From JACMQX01 sp040385105 (lineage in GTDB: Bacteria; Pseudomonadota; Gammaproteobacteria; Burkholderiales; Burkholderiaceae_C), in contig JAZKHY010000004.1 of assembly GCA_040385105.1 (NCBI GenBank), positions 124,001 through 188,000 of the forward strand: a stretch of DNA of 64,000 nt, given 5' to 3'. The position numbers and the translations under genes are program-made. Below the pieces are notes generated by a model. The model had not been told where the DNA came from and searched no databases. It saw only the letters and a list, made by a program, of their open reading frames with translations. Positions 24,067 to 32,830 of the stretch are shown piece by piece. Position 1 is the first letter of the stretch, and each line of letters begins with the position of its first letter.

Positions 24067-26265
24067 ATGAGCCTGCAACTCCCCGACCTTGCGCAATGCG
24101 CCGATGAACCCATCCGCGTGCCTGGGGCCATCCAGCCCCATGGCCAGATGATCGTGCAGCACGCAACCCGGGGCCAGCTGGTGGCCTGGAGCAGCAACTG
24201 GTCCAACGCGGCGGCGGCTGAAAGCGCCATGCAAAACCGGGCAATCGTTCCAGGCGACCTGCCTGACGGAGAGGCGCCTGCCTGGCTCGGGCAGATCAAA
24301 GTCGAAGGCGAGGCGTTTGACGTTGCTGCTCACCGCTGCGGCGATCTCCTGCTGCTCGAGTACGAGATTGGCGGGGCGGACCTCGGCGCGCGGGCTCCCA
24401 TCTACTCGCTTGCCAGGCATACCCTACCGGGTCTGCAAAAGACCCGCTCGATCACACAGTTGCTGCAGTTTGCGGTTTCGCAGTTCAGGCAGCTGAGCGG
24501 GTTTGGCCGTTGCCTCGCCTACCGGTTTGACCCGTCAGGCCACGGCGAGATACTGGCTGAAGAGGCTGCGGCCGGCTACGAGTCCTGGCTTGGCCACCGG
24601 TTTCCTGCATCGGACATTCCCGCCCAGGCACGCGCCCTCTACGTTCTGAACCAGATAAGACTCATTCCCGATGCCGGCTACCGGCCCGTTGACCTCATCT
24701 GCGAAGACCGTGCCTGGCAGCCGCACATGATCGACCTGTCCCACGCCGGGCTGCGCAGCGTCTCCCCGGTACATCTGGAGTACATGCGCAACATGGGCAC
24801 CCATGCCTCGATGTCCATCTCCATCGTCGTTCGTGGCCAGTTATGGGGGCTGATTTCCTGCCACAACCGCGAACCCATGCTGCCATCGCTGCAGGTGCGC
24901 ATTGCCTGTGAGCACCTTGGCCGGCTCCTCTCGTTGCAGATTGAGGCCATGGAAGACGGCGCCGAAGTCTCGGAGAGGCTGCGCAGAAGAAAGCTGACCT
25001 TTGGCGTCGTAGCCAGTGTGGCCGATACCGACTTCACGCTCCAGGGCCTGTTGAATGAGCCAGCGGCCCTGCTTGAACTTGCAGATGCCAAAGGAGCGGC
25101 CATCGTCCATGCAGACAGTTGCCGCACAGCAGGCCTGACCCCTGATGCCGCAGAGGTTATGGCCCTTGCGAAGTGGTTCTCGGAATGGGGCGCGCTGAGC
25201 TATCACTCGGAGCGGCTGGCCGACGAGTTCCCGCAGGCTGCCTCATACAGGCAGATGGCAGCAGGCGTACTGATGACATCCATCTCGCAGGCAGAGCGGC
25301 ACATGATCCTGTGGTTCAGGCCGGAGGTGATGCAGACTGTCCAGTGGGCCGGCAATCCGCAGGGTGCCCAGCCAGGCAGCGACGGGCGTATTCATCCGCG
25401 GCGCAGCTTTGCCACCTGGGTGGAGGAAGTCCACGGCAAGTGCCTGCCCTGGACCGAGAGTGACGTGTCAGTGGTAGCCGAGCTGCGTCAGGCGCTGATC
25501 GGCATCGTCCTGTCGCGCGCGCAGGAGGCCGCCAGGTCGGCAGCGGAACTGGGCCGGGCCAACCAGGCCCTGGAGCAGGTCAATGCGCAACTCAAGTCAT
25601 TTGCCTATTCGCTCGCGCACGACCTGCGCCAGCCGCTGATCTCGGCCGGCGGCTTCGGCCAGCTGCTGCGCAAGCGGCTGACAGCTTCCGGCGACACCGA
25701 CGGCCTGCATTACCTGGACCGCCTCCAGGCAGCCACCCGCCATGTGGATGCAACCACCGACACGCTGCTGGAGCTGGCCCGGATCTCGCGTGTGAACCTG
25801 CGCCTCAGGGCCGTGGACATCAGCGCGCTGGCCCATGAAACTGCAGCGCGCCTGGCGCGCAAGGAGCCGGAGCATGAGGTGGACCTGTCCATCCAGCAGG
25901 GCATGACAGCAGTGGCCGACGCGGAACTGCTGGACATCGCTGTCGGGCACCTGATCGGCAATGCCTGGAAATTCACGGCGCGGCAGCCGCACGCCAGGAT
26001 TTCCATGGGCTCAGAGACAGACGCCCAGGGCCAGAGCTGCTGGTGGATACAGGACAACGGCGTCGGCTTTGACGCGGCCTATGCCACCAAGGTGTTCGCA
26101 CCCTTCCAGCGCCTGTACCCGGATTCGGGCTTCCCCGGACTCGGCGCAGGCCTGTCCATCGTCGAGGCGGCCATCCAGCGCCACGGCGGCCGGGTCTGGG
26201 CAGAAGCCGAGCCGGGAAAAGGCGCCACCTTCAGGTTCACACTTGAACGTGCCGCTTCATCGTGA
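24067..26265 (+). CDS. Bacteriophytochrome histidine kinase
   Basis: The 732-residue protein follows the PAS-GAF-PHY-HisKA-ATPase order. Cys11 sits in CADEPIRVPGAIQPHG, where bacteriophytochromes attach biliverdin. The GAF domain shows PASDIPAQARALYVLNQIRLI and His236 in SVSPVHLEYMRNMG. PHY follows to about residue 500. The phospho-acceptor is His518 (SLAHDLRQPL) and the ATPase domain ends in IQDNGVGFD and PGLGAGLSIVEAA. Red/far-red light sensing is therefore likely. No heme oxygenase gene or response regulator is in the window, so both must lie elsewhere. Confidence 0.9.
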   Translation: MSLQLPDLAQCADEPIRVPGAIQPHGQMIVQHATRGQLVAWSSNWSNAAAAESAMQNRAIVPGDLPDGEAPAWLGQIKVEGEAFDVAAHRCGDLLLLEYEIGGADLGARAPIYSLARHTLPGLQKTRSITQLLQFAVSQFRQLSGFGRCLAYRFDPSGHGEILAEEAAAGYESWLGHRFPASDIPAQARALYVLNQIRLIPDAGYRPVDLICEDRAWQPHMIDLSHAGLRSVSPVHLEYMRNMGTHASMSISIVVRGQLWGLISCHNREPMLPSLQVRIACEHLGRLLSLQIEAMEDGAEVSERLRRRKLTFGVVASVADTDFTLQGLLNEPAALLELADAKGAAIVHADSCRTAGLTPDAAEVMALAKWFSEWGALSYHSERLADEFPQAASYRQMAAGVLMTSISQAERHMILWFRPEVMQTVQWAGNPQGAQPGSDGRIHPRRSFATWVEEVHGKCLPWTESDVSVVAELRQALIGIVLSRAQEAARSAAELGRANQALEQVNAQLKSFAYSLAHDLRQPLISAGGFGQLLRKRLTASGDTDGLHYLDRLQAATRHVDATTDTLLELARISRVNLRLRAVDISALAHETAARLARKEPEHEVDLSIQQGMTAVADAELLDIAVGHLIGNAWKFTARQPHARISMGSETDAQGQSCWWIQDNGVGFDAAYATKVFAPFQRLYPDSGFPGLGAGLSIVEAAIQRHGGRVWAEAEPGKGATFRFTLERAASS

Positions 26266-26295
26266 CTGCCGACCGCATTGGTTATCCTTGAGCCC

Positions 26296-28026
26296 ATGTA
26301 CGCGCAATTCTTCGGCCTGACCCACGAGCCTTTCTCGATCGCGCCCGACCCGCGTTACCTCTTCATGAGCGAGCGGCACCGGGAGGCGCTCGCGCACCTG
26401 CTGTACGGCGTGGGCGGGGGCGGCGGCTTTGTGCTGCTGTCCGGCGAGATCGGCACCGGCAAGACCACGGTGTGCCGCTGCTTCCTGGAGCAGATACCGG
26501 CCAACTGCAATGTTGCCTACATCTTCAACCCCAAACTCACCGCGCAGGAGCTGCTGCGCTCGGTATGCGACGAGTTCCATGTGCCTTACCACGCAGCCGA
26601 CCTGCCGGGCGCGCCATCGGCCAAGGACTATGTGGATGCGCTTAACGGCTTTTTGCTGCAGGCCCATGCCGACGGCCGCAACAGCGTGCTCATCATCGAC
26701 GAGGCGCAGATGCTGTCGGCCGATGTGCTGGAGCAGCTGCGCCTGCTGACCAACCTGGAGACGAACGAACGCAAGCTGCTGCAGATCATGCTGATCGGCC
26801 AGCCCGAGCTGCGGGCGATGCTGGCGCGGCCCGAGCTGGAGCAGCTTTCGCAGCGCGTGATCGCCCGCTTCCACCTGGACGCACTGACTGAAGCCGAGAC
26901 GGAGCAATACATCCAGCACCGCCTGTCGGTGGCGGGCCTGACGGGCGCAATGCCGTTTGACCGCAAGGCGCTCAAGCGCATCCACCAGCTCACGCGCGGC
27001 GTGCCCCGGCGCATCAACCTGCTGTGCGACCGCGCCATGCTCGGCGCCTATGCCACCGGCAAGGCAGTGATTGACAGGCGCATCATCGACAAGGCGGCGG
27101 GCGAGGTGTTCGAGAGCGCTTCATTCGCGCCACGCGGTACAGGCGCTGCGGCGGGCCCGGGGGCCGGCAAGCTGGTGCTGGGCGCCCTGGCAGGCGCAAC
27201 CTGCACGGCGGCAGCGGTGGCGATTTATTTCGCAGGGCCGTTCGGCCATGCGCCGGGTCTTGCCTCCACTGCGGCGCGGCCGGCGTCGGCACCCTCCGCG
27301 CCTGCCGTGGCAGCCTCCGCCGCTGCTGCGGCAGCCAGTGCGGCAGCGCCGGCTGCGACGGCCACACCCGCAGAATCTGCTGCAGCCAGCGCGGCTGCTG
27401 CCGCCCCCGGCCCTGCCGCGCCGCCTGACCTGAAGTCCAGTTTCGCCATGCTGGCCGCCGACGAAGACGCCGCCCTGCGCCAGCTCGCAGAGGCCTGGGC
27501 GCTGACCCTGCCGCCGGGCGATGCCTGCGAAGCTGCCGCGCGCAGCCAGGTACAGTGCTTCCGCCAGAACGGCAGCCTGGACACACTGCGCAAGCTCGAC
27601 CGGCCGGTGGTGCTGGCGCTGCAGGACGACAGCGGCGCGCAGGCCTTTGCCGTCATGACGGGCCTCCATGGCGAGACAGCCACGCTGCGCACCGGCAGCA
27701 CCACCCTTGCCGCGCCGCTGTCGGCGCTGGCCGGCATGTGGCAGGGCAACTTCCGCACGCTGTGGCGCGCGCCCTCCGGCTACACGCTGGTGCGTACCGA
27801 AGGCAGCAAGGGCCCGACGGTGGACTGGCTGGCCCAGCGCCTTGCGGTGCTCGACAAGCGGCCCGCGCCGCCGCCCGGCCGCGCCATGGACGCCAGGCTG
27901 CGCTCGCGCCTGCAGTCGTTCCAGCTTGCCAACGGCCTGGCGCCTGACGGCCGGGCCGGCCCCCTCACCATGATGCTGCTGAACCGCGCCACGGGCGTGG
28001 ACGAGCCGCGCCTTGCCACGAACTGA
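26296..28026 (+). CDS. GspA/ExeA-type AAA ATPase with C-terminal peptidoglycan-binding-like domain
   Basis: The 576-residue protein has Walker A GEIGTGKTT at residues 50-58, a Walker B-like LIIDEAQML near 133, the ExeA sequence TNLETNERKLLQIMLIGQPEL, one membrane segment near 295 (LVLGALAGATCTAAAVAI) and an Ala/Pro linker. A C-terminal domain of about 120 residues ends in RLQSFQLANGLAPDGRAGPLT, like a peptidoglycan-binding repeat. In ExeA the ATPase and its periplasmic PG domain help insert the type II secretin. The start MYAQFFGLTHEPFSIAPDP is typical, and the gene is followed by GspB. Confidence 0.9.
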   Translation: MYAQFFGLTHEPFSIAPDPRYLFMSERHREALAHLLYGVGGGGGFVLLSGEIGTGKTTVCRCFLEQIPANCNVAYIFNPKLTAQELLRSVCDEFHVPYHAADLPGAPSAKDYVDALNGFLLQAHADGRNSVLIIDEAQMLSADVLEQLRLLTNLETNERKLLQIMLIGQPELRAMLARPELEQLSQRVIARFHLDALTEAETEQYIQHRLSVAGLTGAMPFDRKALKRIHQLTRGVPRRINLLCDRAMLGAYATGKAVIDRRIIDKAAGEVFESASFAPRGTGAAAGPGAGKLVLGALAGATCTAAAVAIYFAGPFGHAPGLASTAARPASAPSAPAVAASAAAAAASAAAPAATATPAESAAASAAAAAPGPAAPPDLKSSFAMLAADEDAALRQLAEAWALTLPPGDACEAAARSQVQCFRQNGSLDTLRKLDRPVVLALQDDSGAQAFAVMTGLHGETATLRTGSTTLAAPLSALAGMWQGNFRTLWRAPSGYTLVRTEGSKGPTVDWLAQRLAVLDKRPAPPPGRAMDARLRSRLQSFQLANGLAPDGRAGPLTMMLLNRATGVDEPRLATN

Positions 28027-28032
28027 TCAACC

Positions 28033-28767
28033 ATGTCCTATATCCTTGATGCGCTGAGACGGGCCGAGGCCCAGCGCGAGCGCGGCGCGGTGCCGGGCAT
28101 CCATGCACAGCCGGGCGCCACGCGGCCCCCGCACGCCGGCCGCGAACGGGGCGGCAACCCGCTGTGGTGGGCACTGGCGGCACTGGCCGTCGTCGCCGCA
28201 GCCTCGCTGGCATGGTTTCTTTCAGGGCGTGCAGCGCCGCGCGAGGTGGTGGTGGCGGCACCCCCTGCGCCTGTCGTGGTGGCTGCACCCGCTCCTGCTT
28301 TGCCTCCTGCGCCCGCAGCGGTTCCACCGCCACAGGCCTCACCGGTGCCCGCCCCCATGCGGGAGCCCTCCCCGGAGGCAACGCTGCCCCCCGCACCGTC
28401 TGCCAAGCCCGCCCCCACAACGGCGGCAAAGACCGAGGCCGCCAGGGCGCGCGCCGCCGCCTCCCGGCCCCGCGCTGCGGCACCTGAGGCATCTGCCGCC
28501 CCGGCGCAGAATGCCGCACCGGCCGTCCCGGCCTTACCGCGCATCTACACGCGGGAAGAGTTGCCCGGCGACATCCGCGGCCAGCTGCCGCAGGTCAAGA
28601 TCAGTGGATCGAGCTGGTCGGAGAACCCGGCCCACCGCATGCTCATCGCCAACGGCCAGGTGTTCCACGAGAACGAAAAGATCAGCGCCGACCTGGCGGT
28701 GGAGCAGATACGCGCGCAGGCGGTGGTCCTGAACTTCAGGGGCTACCGCTACCTCGTGCCGTACTGA
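28033..28767 (+). CDS. GspB-type type II secretion accessory protein
   Basis: The 244-residue protein begins MSYILDALRRAEAQRERG, the GspB/PulB N-terminus. It has one membrane helix (about residues 45-63), a long Ala/Pro-rich periplasmic linker and a C-terminal T2SSB domain (LPQVKISGSSWSENPAHRMLIANGQVFHENEKI). GspB partners GspA/ExeA in secretin assembly. It starts 7 bases after GspA. The rest of the type II machinery is not in the window. Confidence 0.9.
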   Translation: MSYILDALRRAEAQRERGAVPGIHAQPGATRPPHAGRERGGNPLWWALAALAVVAAASLAWFLSGRAAPREVVVAAPPAPVVVAAPAPALPPAPAAVPPPQASPVPAPMREPSPEATLPPAPSAKPAPTTAAKTEAARARAAASRPRAAAPEASAAPAQNAAPAVPALPRIYTREELPGDIRGQLPQVKISGSSWSENPAHRMLIANGQVFHENEKISADLAVEQIRAQAVVLNFRGYRYLVPY

Positions 28768-28776
28768 CACCGGGGG

Positions 28777-28804
28777 CTGCCTGTCAGCGGCCACTGACAG
28801 GCAG
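28777..28804 (+). terminator. Strong hairpin between gspB and ligD
   Basis: CTGCCTGTCAG (28777-28787) and CTGACAGGCAG (28794-28804) form an 11-bp perfect stem with a 6-base loop, just past the gspB stop. It lacks a U-run, so termination may need Rho, or the hairpin may protect the transcript end. Confidence 0.5.
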
Positions 28805-28844
28805 TGACGAACTGCGCCGGTGCCCGCCGCCTCGCAGCGGCGCG

Positions 28845-31364
28845 ATGATGCAGGCTCCTCCACTGCCGCCGCATGAACCTGCCATGGCCAGAGACGACGC
28901 CCTCAAGACCTACCGCGCCAGGCGCAACTTCAGCATCACGCCCGAGCCGGCCGAAGGCGGTGACATGCAGCCGGGCGTGCTGCAGTTCGTCATCCAGAAG
29001 CACTGGGCCTCCAGCCTGCACTATGACTTCAGGCTTGAACTGGATGGCACCATGAAAAGCTGGGCCGTGCCCAAGGGCCCGAGCTATGACCCGGCCGACA
29101 AGCGCATGGCGGTGCAGGTCGAGGACCACCCGGTTTCGTACAACAGGTTTGAAGGCGCCATTCCGCCCAGGCAGTACGGCGCGGGCAAGGTCATCATCTG
29201 GGACAAGGGCAGCTGGACGCCCATCGGCAACCCGCAGCAGGGCCTGCGCGACGGCAAGCTCAAGTTTGAACTGCATGGCCACAAGATGCGCGGCCACTGG
29301 ACGCTGGTGCGGATGAAGGGCAGGGGGGAGAAGCAGGCGCCGTGGCTGCTCATCAAGGAAAAAGACGAACACGTGCGCGCCGCTGCCGAGTTCAGCGTGG
29401 TCGATGAAATGCCGGACAGCGTGGCCCGCCTGCCGCCGCCGGGGCCGGCAGGGGCGTCCACAGCCCCGCCTGACGGCGCACGCAAGGCCACCCTGCCCGC
29501 GACCTTCTCGCCGCAGCTGGCCACGCTGGTGGATGCGCCGCCCGCCGGCGCCGGCGACTGGGTCTACGAGATCAAGTTCGACGGCTACCGCCTGATGGCG
29601 CGCATCGACAAGGGCAAGGCACAGCTCTTCACCCGCAACGGCCATGACTGGACGCACAAGCTGCCCGAGCTGGCAGAAGCCCTGGGAAAGCTGCCCATCA
29701 GCTCCGCCTGGCTGGACGGCGAGATTGTGGTGCAGGGCGACAAAGGTACGCCGGACTTCCAGATGCTGCAGAACGCCTTCGAGTCGTCCCGCACCTCAAA
29801 AATCATCTACTACCTGTTCGACATTCCGCATTGCGAGGGCTACGATCTGACCGGTGCGGCGCTGGAGCAGCGGCGCGCCGTCCTGCAGCGCATCATGCAA
29901 CGGGTGACGTCACCGCTGCTGCGCTTCAGCGAGGCGTTTGACGCTGCCGCCGGCGACGTGGTGCACTCGGCCTGCGCCATCGGCCTTGAAGGCGTGATCG
30001 GCAAGCGCCGCGAATCGACCTATGTGCAGCGCCGGTCGCCGGCCTGGATCAAGCTCAAGTGCGGGCTGCGTCAGGAGTTCGTCATCGGCGGCTACACCGA
30101 CCCCCAGGGCTCGCGCACCGGCCTCGGCTCGCTGCTGCTGGGCGTGCATGACGGCGAGGGCCGGCTGCAGTATGCCGGCAACGTCGGCACGGGTTTCAAC
30201 GACAGGACGCTGAAGTCACTCAAGCAGGCGCTTGACGCCTTGCCTTCGGACCAGAGCCCCTTCGCACAGGCCACTGACATCGACAGGCGCGCCCGTTGGG
30301 TCAAGCCGCAGCTGGTGGCCGAGGTCTCGTTTGGCGAATGGACGCGCACCGGGCGCATCCGGCATTCGGTGTTCCAGGGCCTGCGCAGCGACAAGAAGCC
30401 GGGCGCCATCGTGCGCGAGACCGCCGTCCATGCGCCCGCGGTTCGCAAGAGTGCGCGTGCGCCGGGCCATGATGCACAGCTGCCCGCCGGCCTCAAGGTC
30501 AGCCACCCGGAGCGCATGGTGGACACCGCCAGCGGCACCACCAAGCTGGACCTGGTGCGCTACTACGCGCTGGTGGCGCCGCTGATGCTGCCGCACCTGG
30601 CGGGCCGCCCGGTGGCGCTGGTGCGCGCGACGGACGGCATCCAGGGCGAGCTGTTCTTCCAGAAGCACCCGGACACCGCAAAGCTGCCCGGCGTGCGCCA
30701 GCTGGACCCGGCGCTCGACCCGGGCCATGCACCGCTGGTGGAAGTTGCCACGGCCGAAGGCCTCACGAGCTCGGCCCAGTTCAACGTCATCGAATTCCAC
30801 ACCTGGAACGCGGTGAAGACACGCATTGACCGCCCCGACCGCATGACCTTCGACCTGGATCCGGGCGACGGCGTGCCGTGGCAGCAGATGCAGGAGGCGG
30901 CAGCGCTGGTGCGCGTGTTCCTGACCGAACTTGGCTTGACGTCGTTCCTCAAGACCAGCGGCGGCAAGGGCCTGCATGTGGTGGTGCCGCTCAAGCGCCT
31001 GCACGGCTGGGATACGGTGAAGGACTTCTCGCAGGCGATCGTGCAGCACCTGGCGCAGACCATACCGCAGCGCTTCGTTGCGAAGAGCGGGCCGAAGAAC
31101 CGCGTGGGGAAGATCTTTGTGGACTACCTGCGCAACGGCTTCGGTGCGACAACGGTGTGCGCCTGGTCGGCGCGTGCCCGCCCGGGGCTGGGTGTTTCAG
31201 TGCCTGTCGGCTGGGAGGAGCTTGAGGGTCTCAAGAGCAGCGCGCAATGGACAGTGAAGAACATCCATGAGCGCCTGGATTCGGCCAACCTGCCGTGGAA
31301 AGACTATGAAAAAAGCCGCCAGGGCCTGGCGGCTGCGATGAAGAAACTCGGCTTCGTGGCTTGA
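28845..31364 (+). CDS. ligD: Multifunctional DNA ligase D (phosphoesterase-ligase-polymerase)
   Basis: The 839-residue protein has the three LigD modules in order. The 3'-phosphoesterase is at about residues 25-190 (HYDFRLELDG, QVEDHPVSYN). The ATP-dependent ligase (about 225-520) has adenylated Lys near 243 in YEIKFDGYR. The primase-like polymerase (about 545-830) contains FDLDPGDG with the metal Asp pair, TSGGKGLHVVVPL and KIFVDYLRNG. It repairs double-strand breaks with Ku (31942). ATG 28845 and 28884 are both possible starts; neither has a clear ribosome site. Confidence 0.93.
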   Translation: MMQAPPLPPHEPAMARDDALKTYRARRNFSITPEPAEGGDMQPGVLQFVIQKHWASSLHYDFRLELDGTMKSWAVPKGPSYDPADKRMAVQVEDHPVSYNRFEGAIPPRQYGAGKVIIWDKGSWTPIGNPQQGLRDGKLKFELHGHKMRGHWTLVRMKGRGEKQAPWLLIKEKDEHVRAAAEFSVVDEMPDSVARLPPPGPAGASTAPPDGARKATLPATFSPQLATLVDAPPAGAGDWVYEIKFDGYRLMARIDKGKAQLFTRNGHDWTHKLPELAEALGKLPISSAWLDGEIVVQGDKGTPDFQMLQNAFESSRTSKIIYYLFDIPHCEGYDLTGAALEQRRAVLQRIMQRVTSPLLRFSEAFDAAAGDVVHSACAIGLEGVIGKRRESTYVQRRSPAWIKLKCGLRQEFVIGGYTDPQGSRTGLGSLLLGVHDGEGRLQYAGNVGTGFNDRTLKSLKQALDALPSDQSPFAQATDIDRRARWVKPQLVAEVSFGEWTRTGRIRHSVFQGLRSDKKPGAIVRETAVHAPAVRKSARAPGHDAQLPAGLKVSHPERMVDTASGTTKLDLVRYYALVAPLMLPHLAGRPVALVRATDGIQGELFFQKHPDTAKLPGVRQLDPALDPGHAPLVEVATAEGLTSSAQFNVIEFHTWNAVKTRIDRPDRMTFDLDPGDGVPWQQMQEAAALVRVFLTELGLTSFLKTSGGKGLHVVVPLKRLHGWDTVKDFSQAIVQHLAQTIPQRFVAKSGPKNRVGKIFVDYLRNGFGATTVCAWSARARPGLGVSVPVGWEELEGLKSSAQWTVKNIHERLDSANLPWKDYEKSRQGLAAAMKKLGFVA

Positions 31365-31379
31365 AGCGGGCGCAGACCA

Positions 31380-31565
31380 TCAGCCAAAGACGCCGACGGC
31401 CACGCCGGCCACCACGCCCGCGACTGCCGAGACGCTGAACATGGCCAGCGCAATCAGGCCGTACTGCACCACACCCACCACATGGGTGTGGATCTGCCGG
31501 ACCTGGCGCTTGGGCAGGTGCGGGATGAAGTCTGAAATGTGATGCTGGGGGCGGGCGATGATCAT
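31380..31565 (-). CDS. Small membrane protein inside the NHEJ island
   Basis: The 61-residue product has a soluble start (MIIARPQHHISDFIPHLPKR) and one hydrophobic C-terminal helix (VVQYGLIALAMFSVSAVAGV). The ATG at 31565 is preceded by GAGG. It lies between ligD and ku, reads opposite to both, and starts 10 bases after a second small gene. No family is recognised. Confidence 0.6.
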   Translation of the reverse strand: MIIARPQHHISDFIPHLPKRQVRQIHTHVVGVVQYGLIALAMFSVSAVAGVVAGVAVGVFG

Positions 31566-31574
31566 GATGGGACC

Positions 31575-31733
31575 TCAGTAAGCGTGTTCGTGAATGCGGC
31601 GGTGTGCGGCGCGTCCGCGCGGGTGCTCCGGCTTGCTTTCCCGGGGGATCGACTCCTTCTCCGGATTGGCATTGCGCTTCAGGTTCAGCGGCGGCTCCGG
31701 CGACGGTGGCGATGGCGGCGGGTTGTCAATCAT
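31575..31733 (-). CDS. Small proline-rich, charged protein
   Basis: The 52-residue frame starts at ATG 31733, 8 bases after a strong AAGGAG site. It is rich in Pro in its first half (MIDNPPPSPPSPEPPLNLKR) and in Lys/Arg/Glu in the rest, so it is probably disordered. It runs with the small membrane protein just below it and ends in HEHAY. The clear ribosome site is the main support. Confidence 0.55.
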   Translation of the reverse strand: MIDNPPPSPPSPEPPLNLKRNANPEKESIPRESKPEHPRGRAAHRRIHEHAY

Positions 31734-31941
31734 GGCGTTGGACTCCTTGGGACAGATGATCGCGCGCGTGCCTAGCCGGCGCAGCAAGGCTGCACCGCAT
31801 CGTGATGTCAGACCTTTCCTACACACGGTTACACATCCATGGGTGAGTGGAGGCAGGCAGAGGAAACTGCTTTGTCCTACAGCGGCCCTTGCCAGGCTGG
31901 CTTATGGTTGAAAACCTCCGTTTTCATGCAAGGGTGCCTCC

Positions 31942-32820
31942 ATGGCCACAGGTTCTCGCGTTCTCTGGAAAGGGGCCATCTCCTTTGGCCTGGTCCACAT
32001 TCCGGTGGCATTGCACTCGGCCACGTCCGAGAGCGGCCTTGACTTTGACTGGCTGGACAAGCGCAGCATGGACCCGGTGGGCTACAAGCGCATCAACAAG
32101 AAGACCGGCAAGGAAATCACCAAGGAACACATCGTCAAGGGCATCCAGTACGAGGAAGGCCAGTACGTGGTGCTGACCGACGAGCAGATTGCTGCCGCCT
32201 ACCCGCGCTCGACCCAGACCATCGAGATCGAGGCCTTCATCCGCAACGATGAGCTGCCCTTCCTCTACCTGGAGCGGCCCTACTATGTGGCGCCGATCAA
32301 CAAGGGCGCCAAGGTCTATGCGCTGCTGCGCGAGACACTGCTCAAGACAAAACAGATCGGCATTGCGCGGGTGGTGATCCAGACCAAGCAGCACCTGGCC
32401 GCGCTGGTGCCGGCCGGCCCGGTGCTGGTGCTGAACCTGCTGCGCTGGGGCGCGGACATCAAGTCGCTGGAAGGTCTGTCACTGCCGCCCGAAGGCATCA
32501 AGGCGTCCAAGCTCTCTGACAAGGAGATGAAGATGGCCGAGCAGCTGGTGGACGACATGAGCACGACATGGAACCCCGACGATTTCCGCGACGTGTTCAA
32601 GGAAGAAGTGATGAAGCTGGTGGAGCAGAAGGTCAAGGCCGGCCAGACCGAATCGGTCGTGCAGCCCGAGCCGCAGGAAGCCGGCAGCGGCGGCGGCGCG
32701 GAAATCATCGACCTGACGGAGCTGCTGCAGCGCAGCCTGAAGGGGGGAAAAGCCGGCGCGAAAACTGCGGCGAACCAGGCCAGGGCATCACCGGCCAAAC
32801 CGCGCCGCAAGGCCGCCTGA
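31942..32820 (+). CDS. ku: Ku homodimer protein of bacterial NHEJ
   Basis: The 292-residue protein has the Ku core from MATGSRVLWKGAISFGLVHIPV to about residue 255 (KRINKKTGKEI, PFLYLERPYYVAP, WNPDDFRDVFKEEVMKLVEQK). A Lys/Ala-rich tail follows, as in many bacterial Ku proteins, where it helps move along DNA. Ku threads onto broken DNA ends and recruits LigD. The start follows the small divergent gene pair at 31380-31733; ligD lies upstream in the same direction. Confidence 0.95.
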   Translation: MATGSRVLWKGAISFGLVHIPVALHSATSESGLDFDWLDKRSMDPVGYKRINKKTGKEITKEHIVKGIQYEEGQYVVLTDEQIAAAYPRSTQTIEIEAFIRNDELPFLYLERPYYVAPINKGAKVYALLRETLLKTKQIGIARVVIQTKQHLAALVPAGPVLVLNLLRWGADIKSLEGLSLPPEGIKASKLSDKEMKMAEQLVDDMSTTWNPDDFRDVFKEEVMKLVEQKVKAGQTESVVQPEPQEAGSGGGAEIIDLTELLQRSLKGGKAGAKTAANQARASPAKPRRKAA

Positions 32821-32830
32821 GCTACGCTGC

